A stretch of 64,000 nt of DNA from an uncultured Pseudomonadota bacterium (GTDB lineage: Bacteria; Myxococcota_A; UBA796; GCA-2862545): assembly GCA_913061235.1 (NCBI GenBank), contig CAJXTB010000008.1:186001-250000 (forward strand), given 5' to 3'. Of this stretch, positions 41,147-48,952 are shown in pieces. Positions within the stretch are counted from its first letter, which is position 1. Every line of letters starts with the position of its first letter. The notes under the pieces were generated by a model that saw only the letters and a list, made by a program, of their open reading frames with translations, did no database searches and was not told where the DNA came from. The position numbers and the translations under genes are program-made.

Positions 41147-41424
41147 AGGTCCGCCATCATGCTGTCGAGCATAGCGTTCATGTCCACGCTACTTTCCAGC
41201 GTACCGCTGGCCAGTAGTGACTTGGCTTCCGCAACTTTCTCGGGGCGAACATCTGTGCTCGCGGCCGCTTCGTTGCGAATGCTGTTTACGAATCCAGCGT
41301 CCTTCGACAGGCTGGCACGAGTCGGTCCACCATCCGCAGAAGGCGAGCCGCCTGCTTTGGGTCCGCGGCCTTGCGACCGTGATTGGACTACAGGTTGGAT
41401 GTCATTGGTGCGTGTGATTTTCAT
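41143..41424 (-). CDS. flgM: Anti-sigma-28 factor FlgM
   Basis: 93 residues from ATG 41424 (MKITRTNDIQPV; GAGGA upstream). The disordered, Gly/Ser/Pro-rich first half and the helical end with VRPEKVAEAKSLLASGTLE (the RxxKVAxxKxxIxxGxY motif of FlgM) are as expected. FlgM holds the sigma-28 factor inactive until the hook is complete and FlgM is exported. With a sigma-28-like promoter in front, the unit flgM-flgN-flgK-flgL forms the usual feedback loop. With two sigma-28-type factors here, its true partner is unknown. Confidence 0.8.
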   Translation of the reverse strand: MKITRTNDIQPVVQSRSQGRGPKAGGSPSADGGPTRASLSKDAGFVNSIRNEAAASTDVRPEKVAEAKSLLASGTLESSVDMNAMLDSMMADL

Positions 41425-41458
41425 GCTGTCCTCGGTGGGTTTGATGCCCGCCCCCACA

Positions 41459-41485
41459 GCATCGGACCCGAAACCAAGTCCTTTA
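41459..41485 (-). promoter_or_regulatory. Sigma-28-type promoter of flgM
   Basis: On minus, TAAAG with TAAA at 41485-41482, exactly 15 bases, then TCCGATGC (41466-41459). TAAA-N15 and the CCGAT core agree with the FliA consensus TAAA-N15-GCCGATAA. The -10 is about 35 bases before the flgM ATG. The -35 lies inside the last codons of flgJ. Confidence 0.5.
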
Positions 41486-42175
41486 AGGCTTTCTGAAAGA
41501 AAGACGAGACTCAGGGTCCACCGCCTCGCCGTCTACCCGAAGCTCAAAGTGCAGATGTGGACCCGTTGATCGGCCGGTCGAACCCACCGCAGCAATCGTC
41601 TGCCCGGCGCGAATTCTTTCTCCAGCCTGAACATCCAGGCGCGAACAATGCGCATACAGCGCCTGAGTTCCGTCAGAATGTTCAACAACAACGGTGTTGC
41701 CGTAACCCCCACGTCTACCCGATGACACAACCGTACCTGAAAGTGCAGCCCGAATGCGTGTTCCCGTGGGTGAAGCAATATCCATTCCTGCATGATGACG
41801 TTCATGGCCATGAATCGGGTCTCGTCGTGACCCAAACTGGCTGCTGAATCGCCCCGAAACCGGCAATACCGCTGACTGGCTCGCTGTTGAGAGTGCCGTC
41901 GGAAATGCGAACCGCTCAGCACTGACCTCAATCCCGTCCGCCGTTCCTTCGAACATTGCACCCGATGACGACAGCTGTGCTGCCAGCTCGTCGAGAAGAA
42001 TATCGCCGAACATCTCGAGTTCACCGCCCAACAGCGACCCCTCAGGCATGGACTTACTCACCTCACCCAGCATGGTTCGCACGAACAACTGCTGGAACTC
42101 CGGGCTCTCCATGGGGTCGACCGACTCAGTGGCATGACTGCCGGAGACTGCCGATGTTGAGACAGCTATCGGCAC
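41483..42175 (-). CDS. flgJ: FlgJ-type rod-binding protein fused to M23 (LytM) peptidase
   Basis: GTG start at 42175, one base after the flgI stop, gives 230 residues. Residues about 20-90 are the FlgJ rod-binding domain (FQQLFVRTMLGEVSKSMPEG, FGDILLDELAAQL). Residues about 100-230 are an M23 zinc endopeptidase: RDPIHGHERHHAGMDIASP (first His and Asp) and GPHLHFELRVDG (HxH), all catalytic residues present. It would cut peptide cross-links in the cell wall so the rod can pass, replacing the glucosaminidase of enterobacterial FlgJ. No signal peptide, in line with export through the flagellar route. Lies between flgI and flgM. Confidence 0.88.
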   Translation of the reverse strand: MPIAVSTSAVSGSHATESVDPMESPEFQQLFVRTMLGEVSKSMPEGSLLGGELEMFGDILLDELAAQLSSSGAMFEGTADGIEVSAERFAFPTALSTASQSAVLPVSGRFSSQFGSRRDPIHGHERHHAGMDIASPTGTRIRAALSGTVVSSGRRGGYGNTVVVEHSDGTQALYAHCSRLDVQAGERIRAGQTIAAVGSTGRSTGPHLHFELRVDGEAVDPESRLSFRKP

Positions 42176-42176
42176 G

Positions 42177-43268
42177 CTAGATTCCCACGATTTCGGCGTG
42201 CAAAGCGCCGGCGGCATGAATGGCCTCAAGAATGACCATCAGGTCACGCGGCTTGACGCCCATGTCGTTCAGACCACTGACCAAGGCACCAATGGTGACG
42301 CCTTCCACCACGATGAGCTCGCCATCTTCCACGGTGGCACCGACCGAGGTCTGTGAGGTCAGGACCGTGTTTCCACCCGACAAAGCACCGGGCTGGCTGA
42401 TGATCGGGTCGCGCCGAACCTCGATAGTCAAGCCGCCGTGGGCGACAGCCACCGCACTGACCCGAACATTCGCTCCCATGACGACAGTACCGGTACGCTC
42501 GTTGACGATGACGCGTGCTGGTGCGTCGACCGACAGCTCAACCGCTTCAATCTGGGCGGCAAACATCGCAAAGCGACCCTGGAATTCTTCAGGAATCGCC
42601 AAACTAATCGTGCTGCTACTCGACGGAACAGCGACCTCGGCACCCATCTGGGTGTTCACCGCTTCCGCGAGTCGTGTCGCGGTGGTGAAGTCAGACTGAT
42701 GAAGGACCAAGTCCACGCTCTCTCGCGTGTTGTAGTCGACCCGGGTGGCGACTTCCCGTTCAACCGTGGCACCGCCGACCACTCGGCCCGTCGTTGTTGT
42801 GTTTTGAGTTGTGCTGTTTCCACCGGCTTCCGCAGAGAAGCCGCCGAGCACAATCGGCCCCGAGGCAACCGCATAGACCTTGCCATCAGGTGCAACGAGC
42901 GGGGTGGCCAACAACAATCCACCCTGCAGCGAACGCGCATCTGCGGTGCTGGCTAGGGTGACGTCCAAGGTCTGGCCGGTTCGCGCATCACTGGTGATGG
43001 TGGCTGTGACGGTGACCAGGGCAATGTTGCGAGACAGAATATCGTCTTCCGAGATGGACAGGCCTTGCCCTTGAAGACGCGTCATCAACGAGATGATGGA
43101 GGCACGCGAGCGCGCCGAGTCACCGGTTCGATTCAAACCAATGACCAGACCCGCGCCGCTGATGTTGTTGCCGCGCATACCGTGGAACACGGCGATGTCT
43201 TTGACCCGAGTGGATGCAGACGCAACGGTCGCCAGACACACGGCAGCCATGAGGACGAACCACCGCAT
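42177..43268 (-). CDS. flgI: Flagellar P-ring protein FlgI
   Basis: 363 residues from ATG 43268, overlapping the flgH stop by one base (TGATG). Signal peptide MRWFVLMAAVCLATVASA. FlgI features follow: RVKDIAVFHGMRGNNISGAGLVIGLNRTGD, the ARVIVNERTGTVVMGANVRV segment and the C-terminal ALVSGLNDMGVKPRDLMVIL. It forms the P ring in the peptidoglycan layer around the rod. A P ring and an L ring (FlgH) confirm a two-membrane cell. Confidence 0.95.
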   Translation of the reverse strand: MRWFVLMAAVCLATVASASTRVKDIAVFHGMRGNNISGAGLVIGLNRTGDSARSRASIISLMTRLQGQGLSISEDDILSRNIALVTVTATITSDARTGQTLDVTLASTADARSLQGGLLLATPLVAPDGKVYAVASGPIVLGGFSAEAGGNSTTQNTTTTGRVVGGATVEREVATRVDYNTRESVDLVLHQSDFTTATRLAEAVNTQMGAEVAVPSSSSTISLAIPEEFQGRFAMFAAQIEAVELSVDAPARVIVNERTGTVVMGANVRVSAVAVAHGGLTIEVRRDPIISQPGALSGGNTVLTSQTSVGATVEDGELIVVEGVTIGALVSGLNDMGVKPRDLMVILEAIHAAGALHAEIVGI

Positions 43269-43966
43269 CAGAATGGCCACAGGGCATCAAGAAGACGAAC
43301 AATAAAGCCCGGCCCCTGCTTATCAGCAACGACGCCTCCGCCGGTCACTTCAATGTGTGCGCTCGCCAAACGGTCTGACGTGATGGTGTTGTCGAGTCGC
43401 ACATCGCGAGGACGCGCCAGTCCGTCTAGAGAGACGTACTGAGTCTCGCGATTCACTCGAATCTCCTTGAACCCCCACAAATGCAGCACACCGGCTTCGT
43501 TAATCTCAATGATCTCGCAGGTAATCTCGGTATCGACGGACCCACCGCGAGACGTTGCGCCGGTGCCGGTGAACGACGAGCTGCTGCTGCCGCCAACGGT
43601 CAGTCCCCCACCCATGCCAGGATTATTGGCCAGGATTCCTTGTTCCACACCAAGCGCGCCGGTCACGCCGTAGTCGGCACTCGAACCACGATTCGACGTT
43701 GTTCCCGCGTCCAGAGCCGTTGATGTGTACTCCCGAATTCGGACGGTGACGAGGTCCCCTACGCGGCGTGTATTCGAGTCCACACCATATAGTTCCAGTG
43801 CGGTGCTCGTATTCCACAGTGAGCCCGCTGCCGGCTGTGTGTGCACAGCGGCCATTGCCGTCACTTCAGGGCGAACTGGCGGTTCCGGGACTTCTTCGCC
43901 ACGACGACGACGACCGGGTCCTGCCTCTGCTGGGGCGACCAATAAGGCAATCAATAGCGGAATCAT
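43268..43966 (-). CDS. flgH: Flagellar L-ring protein FlgH
   Basis: 232 residues. SLWNTSTALELYGVDSNTRRVGDLVTVRI, the Ser-rich centre (FTGTGATSRGGSVDTEITCEI), and LHLWGFKEIRVNRETQYVSL with the end FIVRLLDALWPF are FlgH throughout. It forms the ring in the outer membrane. Unusually the signal peptide (MIPLLIALLVAPAEAG) has no lipobox Cys, whereas FlgH is normally a lipoprotein; a start inside the flgA overlap cannot restore one. Overlaps flgA by 4 bases. Confidence 0.93.
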   Translation of the reverse strand: MIPLLIALLVAPAEAGPGRRRRGEEVPEPPVRPEVTAMAAVHTQPAAGSLWNTSTALELYGVDSNTRRVGDLVTVRIREYTSTALDAGTTSNRGSSADYGVTGALGVEQGILANNPGMGGGLTVGGSSSSSFTGTGATSRGGSVDTEITCEIIEINEAGVLHLWGFKEIRVNRETQYVSLDGLARPRDVRLDNTITSDRLASAHIEVTGGGVVADKQGPGFIVRLLDALWPF

Positions 43967-44583
43967 CGGGCAATCTCCACACGGTCAGAGGCCACTAGAA
44001 TGCCAAGAGCAACCGCCCGGGATGCCTCGTTGACAACGCGTACCGAGTCACCAAGCTTGGCGTCCTCCAGTAGTCGTCCATCGGTCGCAATCATGAGGTT
44101 TCCTCGTACGTAGACCAGCTCTACCGAGCTGCCGTTGGATGCATCAAACGCCTCACCCACCATGGAATCCATGACTGGACGTCCAGCGGCAATGGCCGTC
44201 TGTGCAATTCCCTGTCGTACAGGCAGACCCACAACTTTAGCCAAGTCGACTTCATCATCAACAACAACAATCGCCTCACCCGCCGCGATGTCGCGCGCAG
44301 CGACCGGAACCGTCGCCCACAACGTCAGTGAAGGCTGGACCGTAAACCGGGCGCTCGGCACACCATCCACAATCGCAGCCACCCGCACATGCGGGCGACT
44401 GCGACACGGGTCGCCTTGCCACACCAAGCGCTCGGTGTCGCTCGGAAGCTGCGAGCTTGGCAGGCCGGTCCACTGCACTTCAACGCGGTCGGCGCCGCAG
44501 GCCTGTTGGGCCCACAACGCCAAGCTCTCGTCGATATCAATCGTCGCCACGTCTTGCACCGGGGGAGGGCTGACGGGAATCAT
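43963..44583 (-). CDS. flgA: P-ring assembly chaperone FlgA
   Basis: 206 residues. The C-terminal SAF-like domain is clear (VPVAARDIAAGEAIVVVDDEVDLAK, AGRPVMDSMVGE, VELVYVRGNLMIATDGRLLEDA, VRVVNEASRAVALGILVASDRVEI), preceded by the FlgA N-terminal domain. FlgA works in the periplasm to assist FlgI assembly, yet no signal peptide is visible; the gene begins within the last codons of flgG (4-base overlap). The start may be wrong, or export may be unusual. Confidence 0.85.
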   Translation of the reverse strand: MIPVSPPPVQDVATIDIDESLALWAQQACGADRVEVQWTGLPSSQLPSDTERLVWQGDPCRSRPHVRVAAIVDGVPSARFTVQPSLTLWATVPVAARDIAAGEAIVVVDDEVDLAKVVGLPVRQGIAQTAIAAGRPVMDSMVGEAFDASNGSSVELVYVRGNLMIATDGRLLEDAKLGDSVRVVNEASRAVALGILVASDRVEIAR

Positions 44584-45344
44584 CGGCGTAGATTCACAGC
44601 GACCTGCAGGGTCTCATCGGCGGCTTGAACCACCTTCGAGTTCAGCTCATAGGCCCGCTGAGTCAGAATCATCTTGACCAACTCACTGGCGATGTCCACG
44701 TTGCTGTCTTCTAGGAAGCCCTGCTGCAAGCCGTTGCCCGGAGTCATCTCGACCACGCTCGCCTCGCCGGACTGAGCCGACTGCTGATACATGTTTCCAC
44801 CCATGGCTCGAAGTCCTCCGCGGTTGGTGAAGTCCACCACTTCGAGCTGACCGAGAACGGTCGGTTGAATGTCACCGGGTAGAACAGCACGAACCGTTCC
44901 GTCCTTGGTGATCTCTAGGCTGTTAGCGTCCGATGGAATCATGATGTTCCCCGCGACGGGAAGCCCAGAGGGCACCATCAACGTGCCGTCCGCATCTAGG
45001 GTAAAGCGACCATCTCTCGTATAGAGTGACTCTCCATCTGGCGTGGTGACCTCAAGGTAGCCATGGCCCTGGATGGCCACATGCAGGGCGTTGCCCGTCT
45101 GGCTAATAGAACCCTGCGAATGGTCTTTTTCTAGGGACGACAATCGCGCGCCCGCACCCACGGACATACCAGCAGCACCCGCAGCTTTCCCGCCGTTGGT
45201 CAGTTCCTGGTAGAACAGGTCCTCAAACGCAGCATCGTTTGCCTTGAATGCGGTGGTTCCGACATTGGCAATATTGTTCGCCACTGTCTCCAACTGGGTC
45301 TGCTGAACGGACATACCGCTCGCAGCGGCGTACAAAGCGCGCAT
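44580..45344 (-). CDS. flgG: Flagellar distal rod protein FlgG
   Basis: 254 residues. MRALYAAASGMSVQQTQLETVANNIANVGTTAFKA is the FlgG N terminus; SSLEKDHSQGSISQTGNALHVAIQGHGYLEV is the central signature; LVKMILTQRAYELNSKVVQAADE ends it. It builds the distal rod that crosses both rings. One-base overlap with flgF upstream. Confidence 0.96.
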   Translation of the reverse strand: MRALYAAASGMSVQQTQLETVANNIANVGTTAFKANDAAFEDLFYQELTNGGKAAGAAGMSVGAGARLSSLEKDHSQGSISQTGNALHVAIQGHGYLEVTTPDGESLYTRDGRFTLDADGTLMVPSGLPVAGNIMIPSDANSLEITKDGTVRAVLPGDIQPTVLGQLEVVDFTNRGGLRAMGGNMYQQSAQSGEASVVEMTPGNGLQQGFLEDSNVDIASELVKMILTQRAYELNSKVVQAADETLQVAVNLRR

Positions 45345-46027
45345 CAGCTACCTCCAACTCGGTTTAAACGTGCTGTGGCATCATCACTGGCCTGGATGGC
45401 CTTCTGAAATGCCTCAAAGTGTCGTCCGGCCTCGATAAGTTCGACCATGACTCCCATGGAGTCGACGTTCGAACCTTCCAGATGCCCCTGATGAACAGCC
45501 GCCGTGGCGGCACGGGTCGGTCCCGTTGCACGCAGCTGATTGCCGCCGGTGGGTTCAACATTCGCATTCACAATCTTGAACCTGTCCAGCTCGCCAGACT
45601 GCGAACCGGTCAGAATACCTTCAGGTGACGCGGTCAGGGACTCCCCGGGGGACAGCTCGATTGGCCCCCCCTCTCCCATGACCGCGAGGCCACTCTGGGT
45701 GACCATGCGCCCCTGGTTGTCCAGTGTGAAGCGCCCATCCCGCGTCAGACTTCCGTCTTCCAGTGAGAAATAGCCTTCACCCGACAGCGCGAAGTGAAGC
45801 GGATTTTCGGTCTTCTCAATCGCGCCTTCTCGGGTAGATGCGAACACCTGTGTGGCCTGGGTGCTGGACTTACCAAGCACGCCCTTTCCCTCACCAATGA
45901 GCTGGAATGACGTGCGACCAGCGCGAAAGCCGGTCGTGTTGACGTTGGCCAAGTTGTTGGCGGCAACATCCATCTGTGCCCAAGTGGCGGTCGCTCCTGC
46001 GACGGCTGAGTAAATGTCGCTCGACAC
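45344..46027 (-). CDS. flgF: Flagellar rod protein FlgF
   Basis: 227 residues. DIYSAVAGATATWAQMDVAANNLANVNTTGFRAG and the FALSGEGYFSLEDGSLTRDGRF stretch place it in the FlgF/FlgG rod group; its place before flgG and its shorter length make FlgF the best call. Follows the sigma factor gene with no gap. Confidence 0.9.
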   Translation of the reverse strand: MSSDIYSAVAGATATWAQMDVAANNLANVNTTGFRAGRTSFQLIGEGKGVLGKSSTQATQVFASTREGAIEKTENPLHFALSGEGYFSLEDGSLTRDGRFTLDNQGRMVTQSGLAVMGEGGPIELSPGESLTASPEGILTGSQSGELDRFKIVNANVEPTGGNQLRATGPTRAATAAVHQGHLEGSNVDSMGVMVELIEAGRHFEAFQKAIQASDDATARLNRVGGS

Positions 46028-46912
46028 CTAAGCCACCGCGCCAGCGACAGTCTCACCATCAACGACTTTGAGCAGTTTCTTCCGAAGTCTTCCGCGAGCG
46101 GACGAGAGAATCTGGGAGATGCGCGGCACAGTGACCTCGTACACTTCAGCAATCTCGGCCTGAGTCATGTCTTTGCCGTAGTAGAACAGGACCGTCTCGC
46201 GTTCACGGTCCGGAAGGCCAAGAATCGCCGCCTTGAGATGGGCCTTGACTTCCTTCATGTAGATGTCGTTATCCATCGAGTCGCCGGTACCCGTCATCAG
46301 GCGTTCAATCAATGGAATCCCGTCGTCATCACCGGCAGGTTGGTCTAGACTGCTGACCTGAACCGGCTTCACCTTGTCGACCACGTCCCAGTACTCCTCG
46401 AGCGTAATCTCCAGCTCTTCCGCGACTTCTCTCGGTGTACCGTCACGTCCCTTGCGGTGTTCGACCATCTTGGCAGCCGCAGCAACACGCTTGGCGAGGT
46501 TGCGACGACGCCGGGAGAAGGCATCTTCGCTGCGCAGCGCATCGAACATGGCACCGCGAATCCGGTACTCGGCATACGCGCCAAATGCGACGCCACGGGA
46601 GGCATCATAGCGGTCGTACGCTTCGAGTAGACCCAGCGCACCACAGGATGCCAGGTCGTCCACCGTGACGTTTTCGTGGCCACCTTGGCGCAGAAATACT
46701 CGGCGGGCAATCAACACAATTTTGCGACGCATGTGGTTACACATCTCGTCCCGTGTCATGCCGTCGATTCGCCGCTCAACGGCAGCTGCGTACGGATTTG
46801 CTAGGCTCACAAGAGACTCCGGGGTCAGTGCCCCAGACTCGGAGGAGTTCACGCGACCTTGAGCGTTTTGTGTCTTGCTGTGAACGCCCAGCGCCATTTC
46901 GAAGGATGCCAA
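46028..46912 (-). CDS. fliA: RNA polymerase sigma factor, FliA-like, at the head of the flagellar gene run
   Basis: 294 residues if the ATG at 46912 is used; a GTG at 46852 behind AAGGT is another possibility, and the first ~55 residues are not conserved. Region 2: VDDLASCGALGLLEAYDRYD, FGAYAEYRIRGAMFDALRSED. Region 3: GRDGTPREVAEELEI. Region 4: LPDRERETVLFYYGKDMTQAEIAEVYEVTVPRISQIL. It belongs to the same FliA-type group as the factor at 24188. It directly precedes flgF with no gap, so it is cotranscribed with rod and ring genes. A start-proximal partner for FlgM, but this is not proven. Confidence 0.83.
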   Translation of the reverse strand: MASFEMALGVHSKTQNAQGRVNSSESGALTPESLVSLANPYAAAVERRIDGMTRDEMCNHMRRKIVLIARRVFLRQGGHENVTVDDLASCGALGLLEAYDRYDASRGVAFGAYAEYRIRGAMFDALRSEDAFSRRRRNLAKRVAAAAKMVEHRKGRDGTPREVAEELEITLEEYWDVVDKVKPVQVSSLDQPAGDDDGIPLIERLMTGTGDSMDNDIYMKEVKAHLKAAILGLPDRERETVLFYYGKDMTQAEIAEVYEVTVPRISQILSSARGRLRKKLLKVVDGETVAGAVA

Positions 46913-46948
46913 GCCGTGGGCACAAGCAAGGCAACAAGAGGACCTCCA

Positions 46949-47698
46949 ATGCTCGCATTCATCATCGCTCTTGCACTGGCCAAACCACAGCCCAACTACG
47001 TCCCACGAGCGGATCCTACGCTGTACGGAGCTCCGATCTTGAGTGCCGGAGTGACAGGAACACTGCGAACCAACGGCCCCGAGTCCGCAGGAATCGAGGC
47101 GAGACTCGACGCCATCGTGTTCGCCCGCGCACGGCTCTCACTGGGGCCCAGCATCACCCGAGCCCAGCACGAAGGCCTACAACAGACCATCGGTCTACCA
47201 GGACAGAGCCCATGGTGGGGGCGGCAATTTGGCCTAGAAGCGGCATGGGCACCCATTCCCAATCTGCGCCTGGGAGGCGCACTAACAGACAACGTGTCTA
47301 TGACCCGTGCGCGGGAAGAACGTCTTCAGATCAATGCAGATAGCCGCGGTCAAACGACCCTCGGTCCAATCGCTGCTGTTGGCCTGTTCACCGCGTCCAC
47401 AAGCCTACATCTCGGCTCTGGCTACCGATTCCCAATAGCGGTAAAACGAAGCCAGACCGCTACCGTTCAGACCGTGGCCCTTCCCCCAGCGACAGTCGCG
47501 GAAATTGGAAGTCCACAGTACTTTTTCGACCTGGAAGGCAGGGCCCGCTACCAGAGCTGGGTCGCCTCTGCACAGGTCAGCGTGAGCCGAACGCGCCGTA
47601 GTCGGATGCTACAAGACCAGCTGCCACCGGATGCACAACAAGCGAACTGGAGCGACTGGCAACCCAGCATCGGCCTGGGGGTCTCACGTTTGTTCTGA
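46949..47698 (+). CDS. Secreted beta-barrel-like protein, unknown
   Basis: 249 residues from ATG 46949 (AGAGGA six bases upstream). Signal peptide MLAFIIALALA. The sequence is strand-rich (SAGVTGTLRTNGPESAGIEA, IVFARARLSLGPSITR, TASTSLHLGSGYRF, YQSWVASAQVSVSRT) and ends in IGLGVSRLF, a C-terminal Phe strand typical for proteins inserted in the outer membrane by BamA. Not recognised further. Divergent from the sigma gene, with only 36 bases between starts. Confidence 0.6.
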   Translation: MLAFIIALALAKPQPNYVPRADPTLYGAPILSAGVTGTLRTNGPESAGIEARLDAIVFARARLSLGPSITRAQHEGLQQTIGLPGQSPWWGRQFGLEAAWAPIPNLRLGGALTDNVSMTRAREERLQINADSRGQTTLGPIAAVGLFTASTSLHLGSGYRFPIAVKRSQTATVQTVALPPATVAEIGSPQYFFDLEGRARYQSWVASAQVSVSRTRRSRMLQDQLPPDAQQANWSDWQPSIGLGVSRLF

Positions 47699-47779
47699 TG
47701 AACCGAACAATCATCTTCTGAATATCCGGTGAGACAGAGTGTGAGCCACAGCCTATCCTTCAAGCACCAAGGAGTTGCC

Positions 47780-48943
47780 ATGCGTCACCTACTTCCACTG
47801 CTCGCTCTCACCGGCTGTCCCTCGCAAGGGGTGCTGGTCCAAGACGACACTCCAACACCGCGTGAACCTGTCACGGCGGTCGTCTTAGGTGACATGTTCC
47901 AGACCGCGTACCCAGAAGGTTGGGGACAGCCCCAGGCAGCCGACATGGACTCGGATGGCGTGCTCGACCTAGTGGCCATGACCGACGACGGAGGCCTGGG
48001 CTGGCTGCGCGGAGATGGCCGAGGGAACTTCGAGTCGAGCATGCTGCTGTCGCCGCAGGCCGTGCAGTCCCGCGTAGTCGACGCTGCCACTGGGACCTCC
48101 GACCCAACAGGCAGGGCGTACATCGACACCTTCGAGCTTGTAGACATAGACGGCGACGGCTTTGTCGATGTGCAGCTCTCCGTCCAGATCCGCGAGGAAG
48201 GTCTTGTCCGCACGTTCTCCGGGGTGCTCTTCTCTCCCCTAGTCCTTGCCGCGTGGCAGACCTGGACCGAATCCAACAACCACCGTGTCACAACCGTCGC
48301 AGACTTGGACGGAGACGGCCGCGTAGAGTGGGTCGAGTTCAGCGAGACATCCGCCATTCACACATCCTCCGGCGACATCTGGCCACTCTCCGATGCCGTC
48401 AGCTGGACGTACTACCCACACGTCGGCGTGCTCGACATCAACGGCGAGACCTTGTTTGTGGTGATGGTCGACGGCGGCTTTGGCATCAGCCAGATCGAGT
48501 CCTGGGCCGTGACACCCAGCGGACTGGAACCACGTCCCAGCGTTGACGGCATCTTCGCGCAGGATGTCGCCTTCGGAACAGACCGATGGTCGGTCGCCCA
48601 AGAGAACGTGATGGTGTCCCACGACGGCATCAACCGATTCGACGGCACAGCCATCGTCCCTGCCGTACAGCCTGGCGAAGAGCTGAACTTCTTCAACGCA
48701 TCCATGGGTGACTTCACCGGGGACGGCCGACTCGACGTCTTGATTGCCGACGGCACCAATCCCGGGCGGCTGCATGCCTCAAGCCCAGCTGGGGAGCTCG
48801 TGGACATGCCGTTTACGTCGCCGTTGATACCTGGATACGGCTTGGTCGTCGTAGACATTAACGGAGACGGCCTAGACGACTTGGTACAGACCTCCTGGGA
48901 GAACGACGCAACCGTGCTTCGAGTCTGGATGAACGAGAGCTAG
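47780..48943 (+). CDS. FG-GAP/VCBS-repeat lipoprotein
   Basis: 387 residues from ATG 47780 (AAGGAG upstream), lipobox LTGC (MRHLLPLLALTGC). Four or five calcium-site FG-GAP/VCBS-type repeats are visible: ADMDSDGVLDLVAMT, VDIDGDGFVDVQLS, ADLDGDGRVEWVEF, GDFTGDGRLDVLIAD and VDINGDGLDDLVQT, suggesting a beta-propeller at the cell surface. Such proteins often bind ligands or matrix. It ends 9 bases before the convergent pfa3-like gene. Confidence 0.83.
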   Translation: MRHLLPLLALTGCPSQGVLVQDDTPTPREPVTAVVLGDMFQTAYPEGWGQPQAADMDSDGVLDLVAMTDDGGLGWLRGDGRGNFESSMLLSPQAVQSRVVDAATGTSDPTGRAYIDTFELVDIDGDGFVDVQLSVQIREEGLVRTFSGVLFSPLVLAAWQTWTESNNHRVTTVADLDGDGRVEWVEFSETSAIHTSSGDIWPLSDAVSWTYYPHVGVLDINGETLFVVMVDGGFGISQIESWAVTPSGLEPRPSVDGIFAQDVAFGTDRWSVAQENVMVSHDGINRFDGTAIVPAVQPGEELNFFNASMGDFTGDGRLDVLIADGTNPGRLHASSPAGELVDMPFTSPLIPGYGLVVVDINGDGLDDLVQTSWENDATVLRVWMNES

Positions 48944-48952
48944 CCGAGGGTC

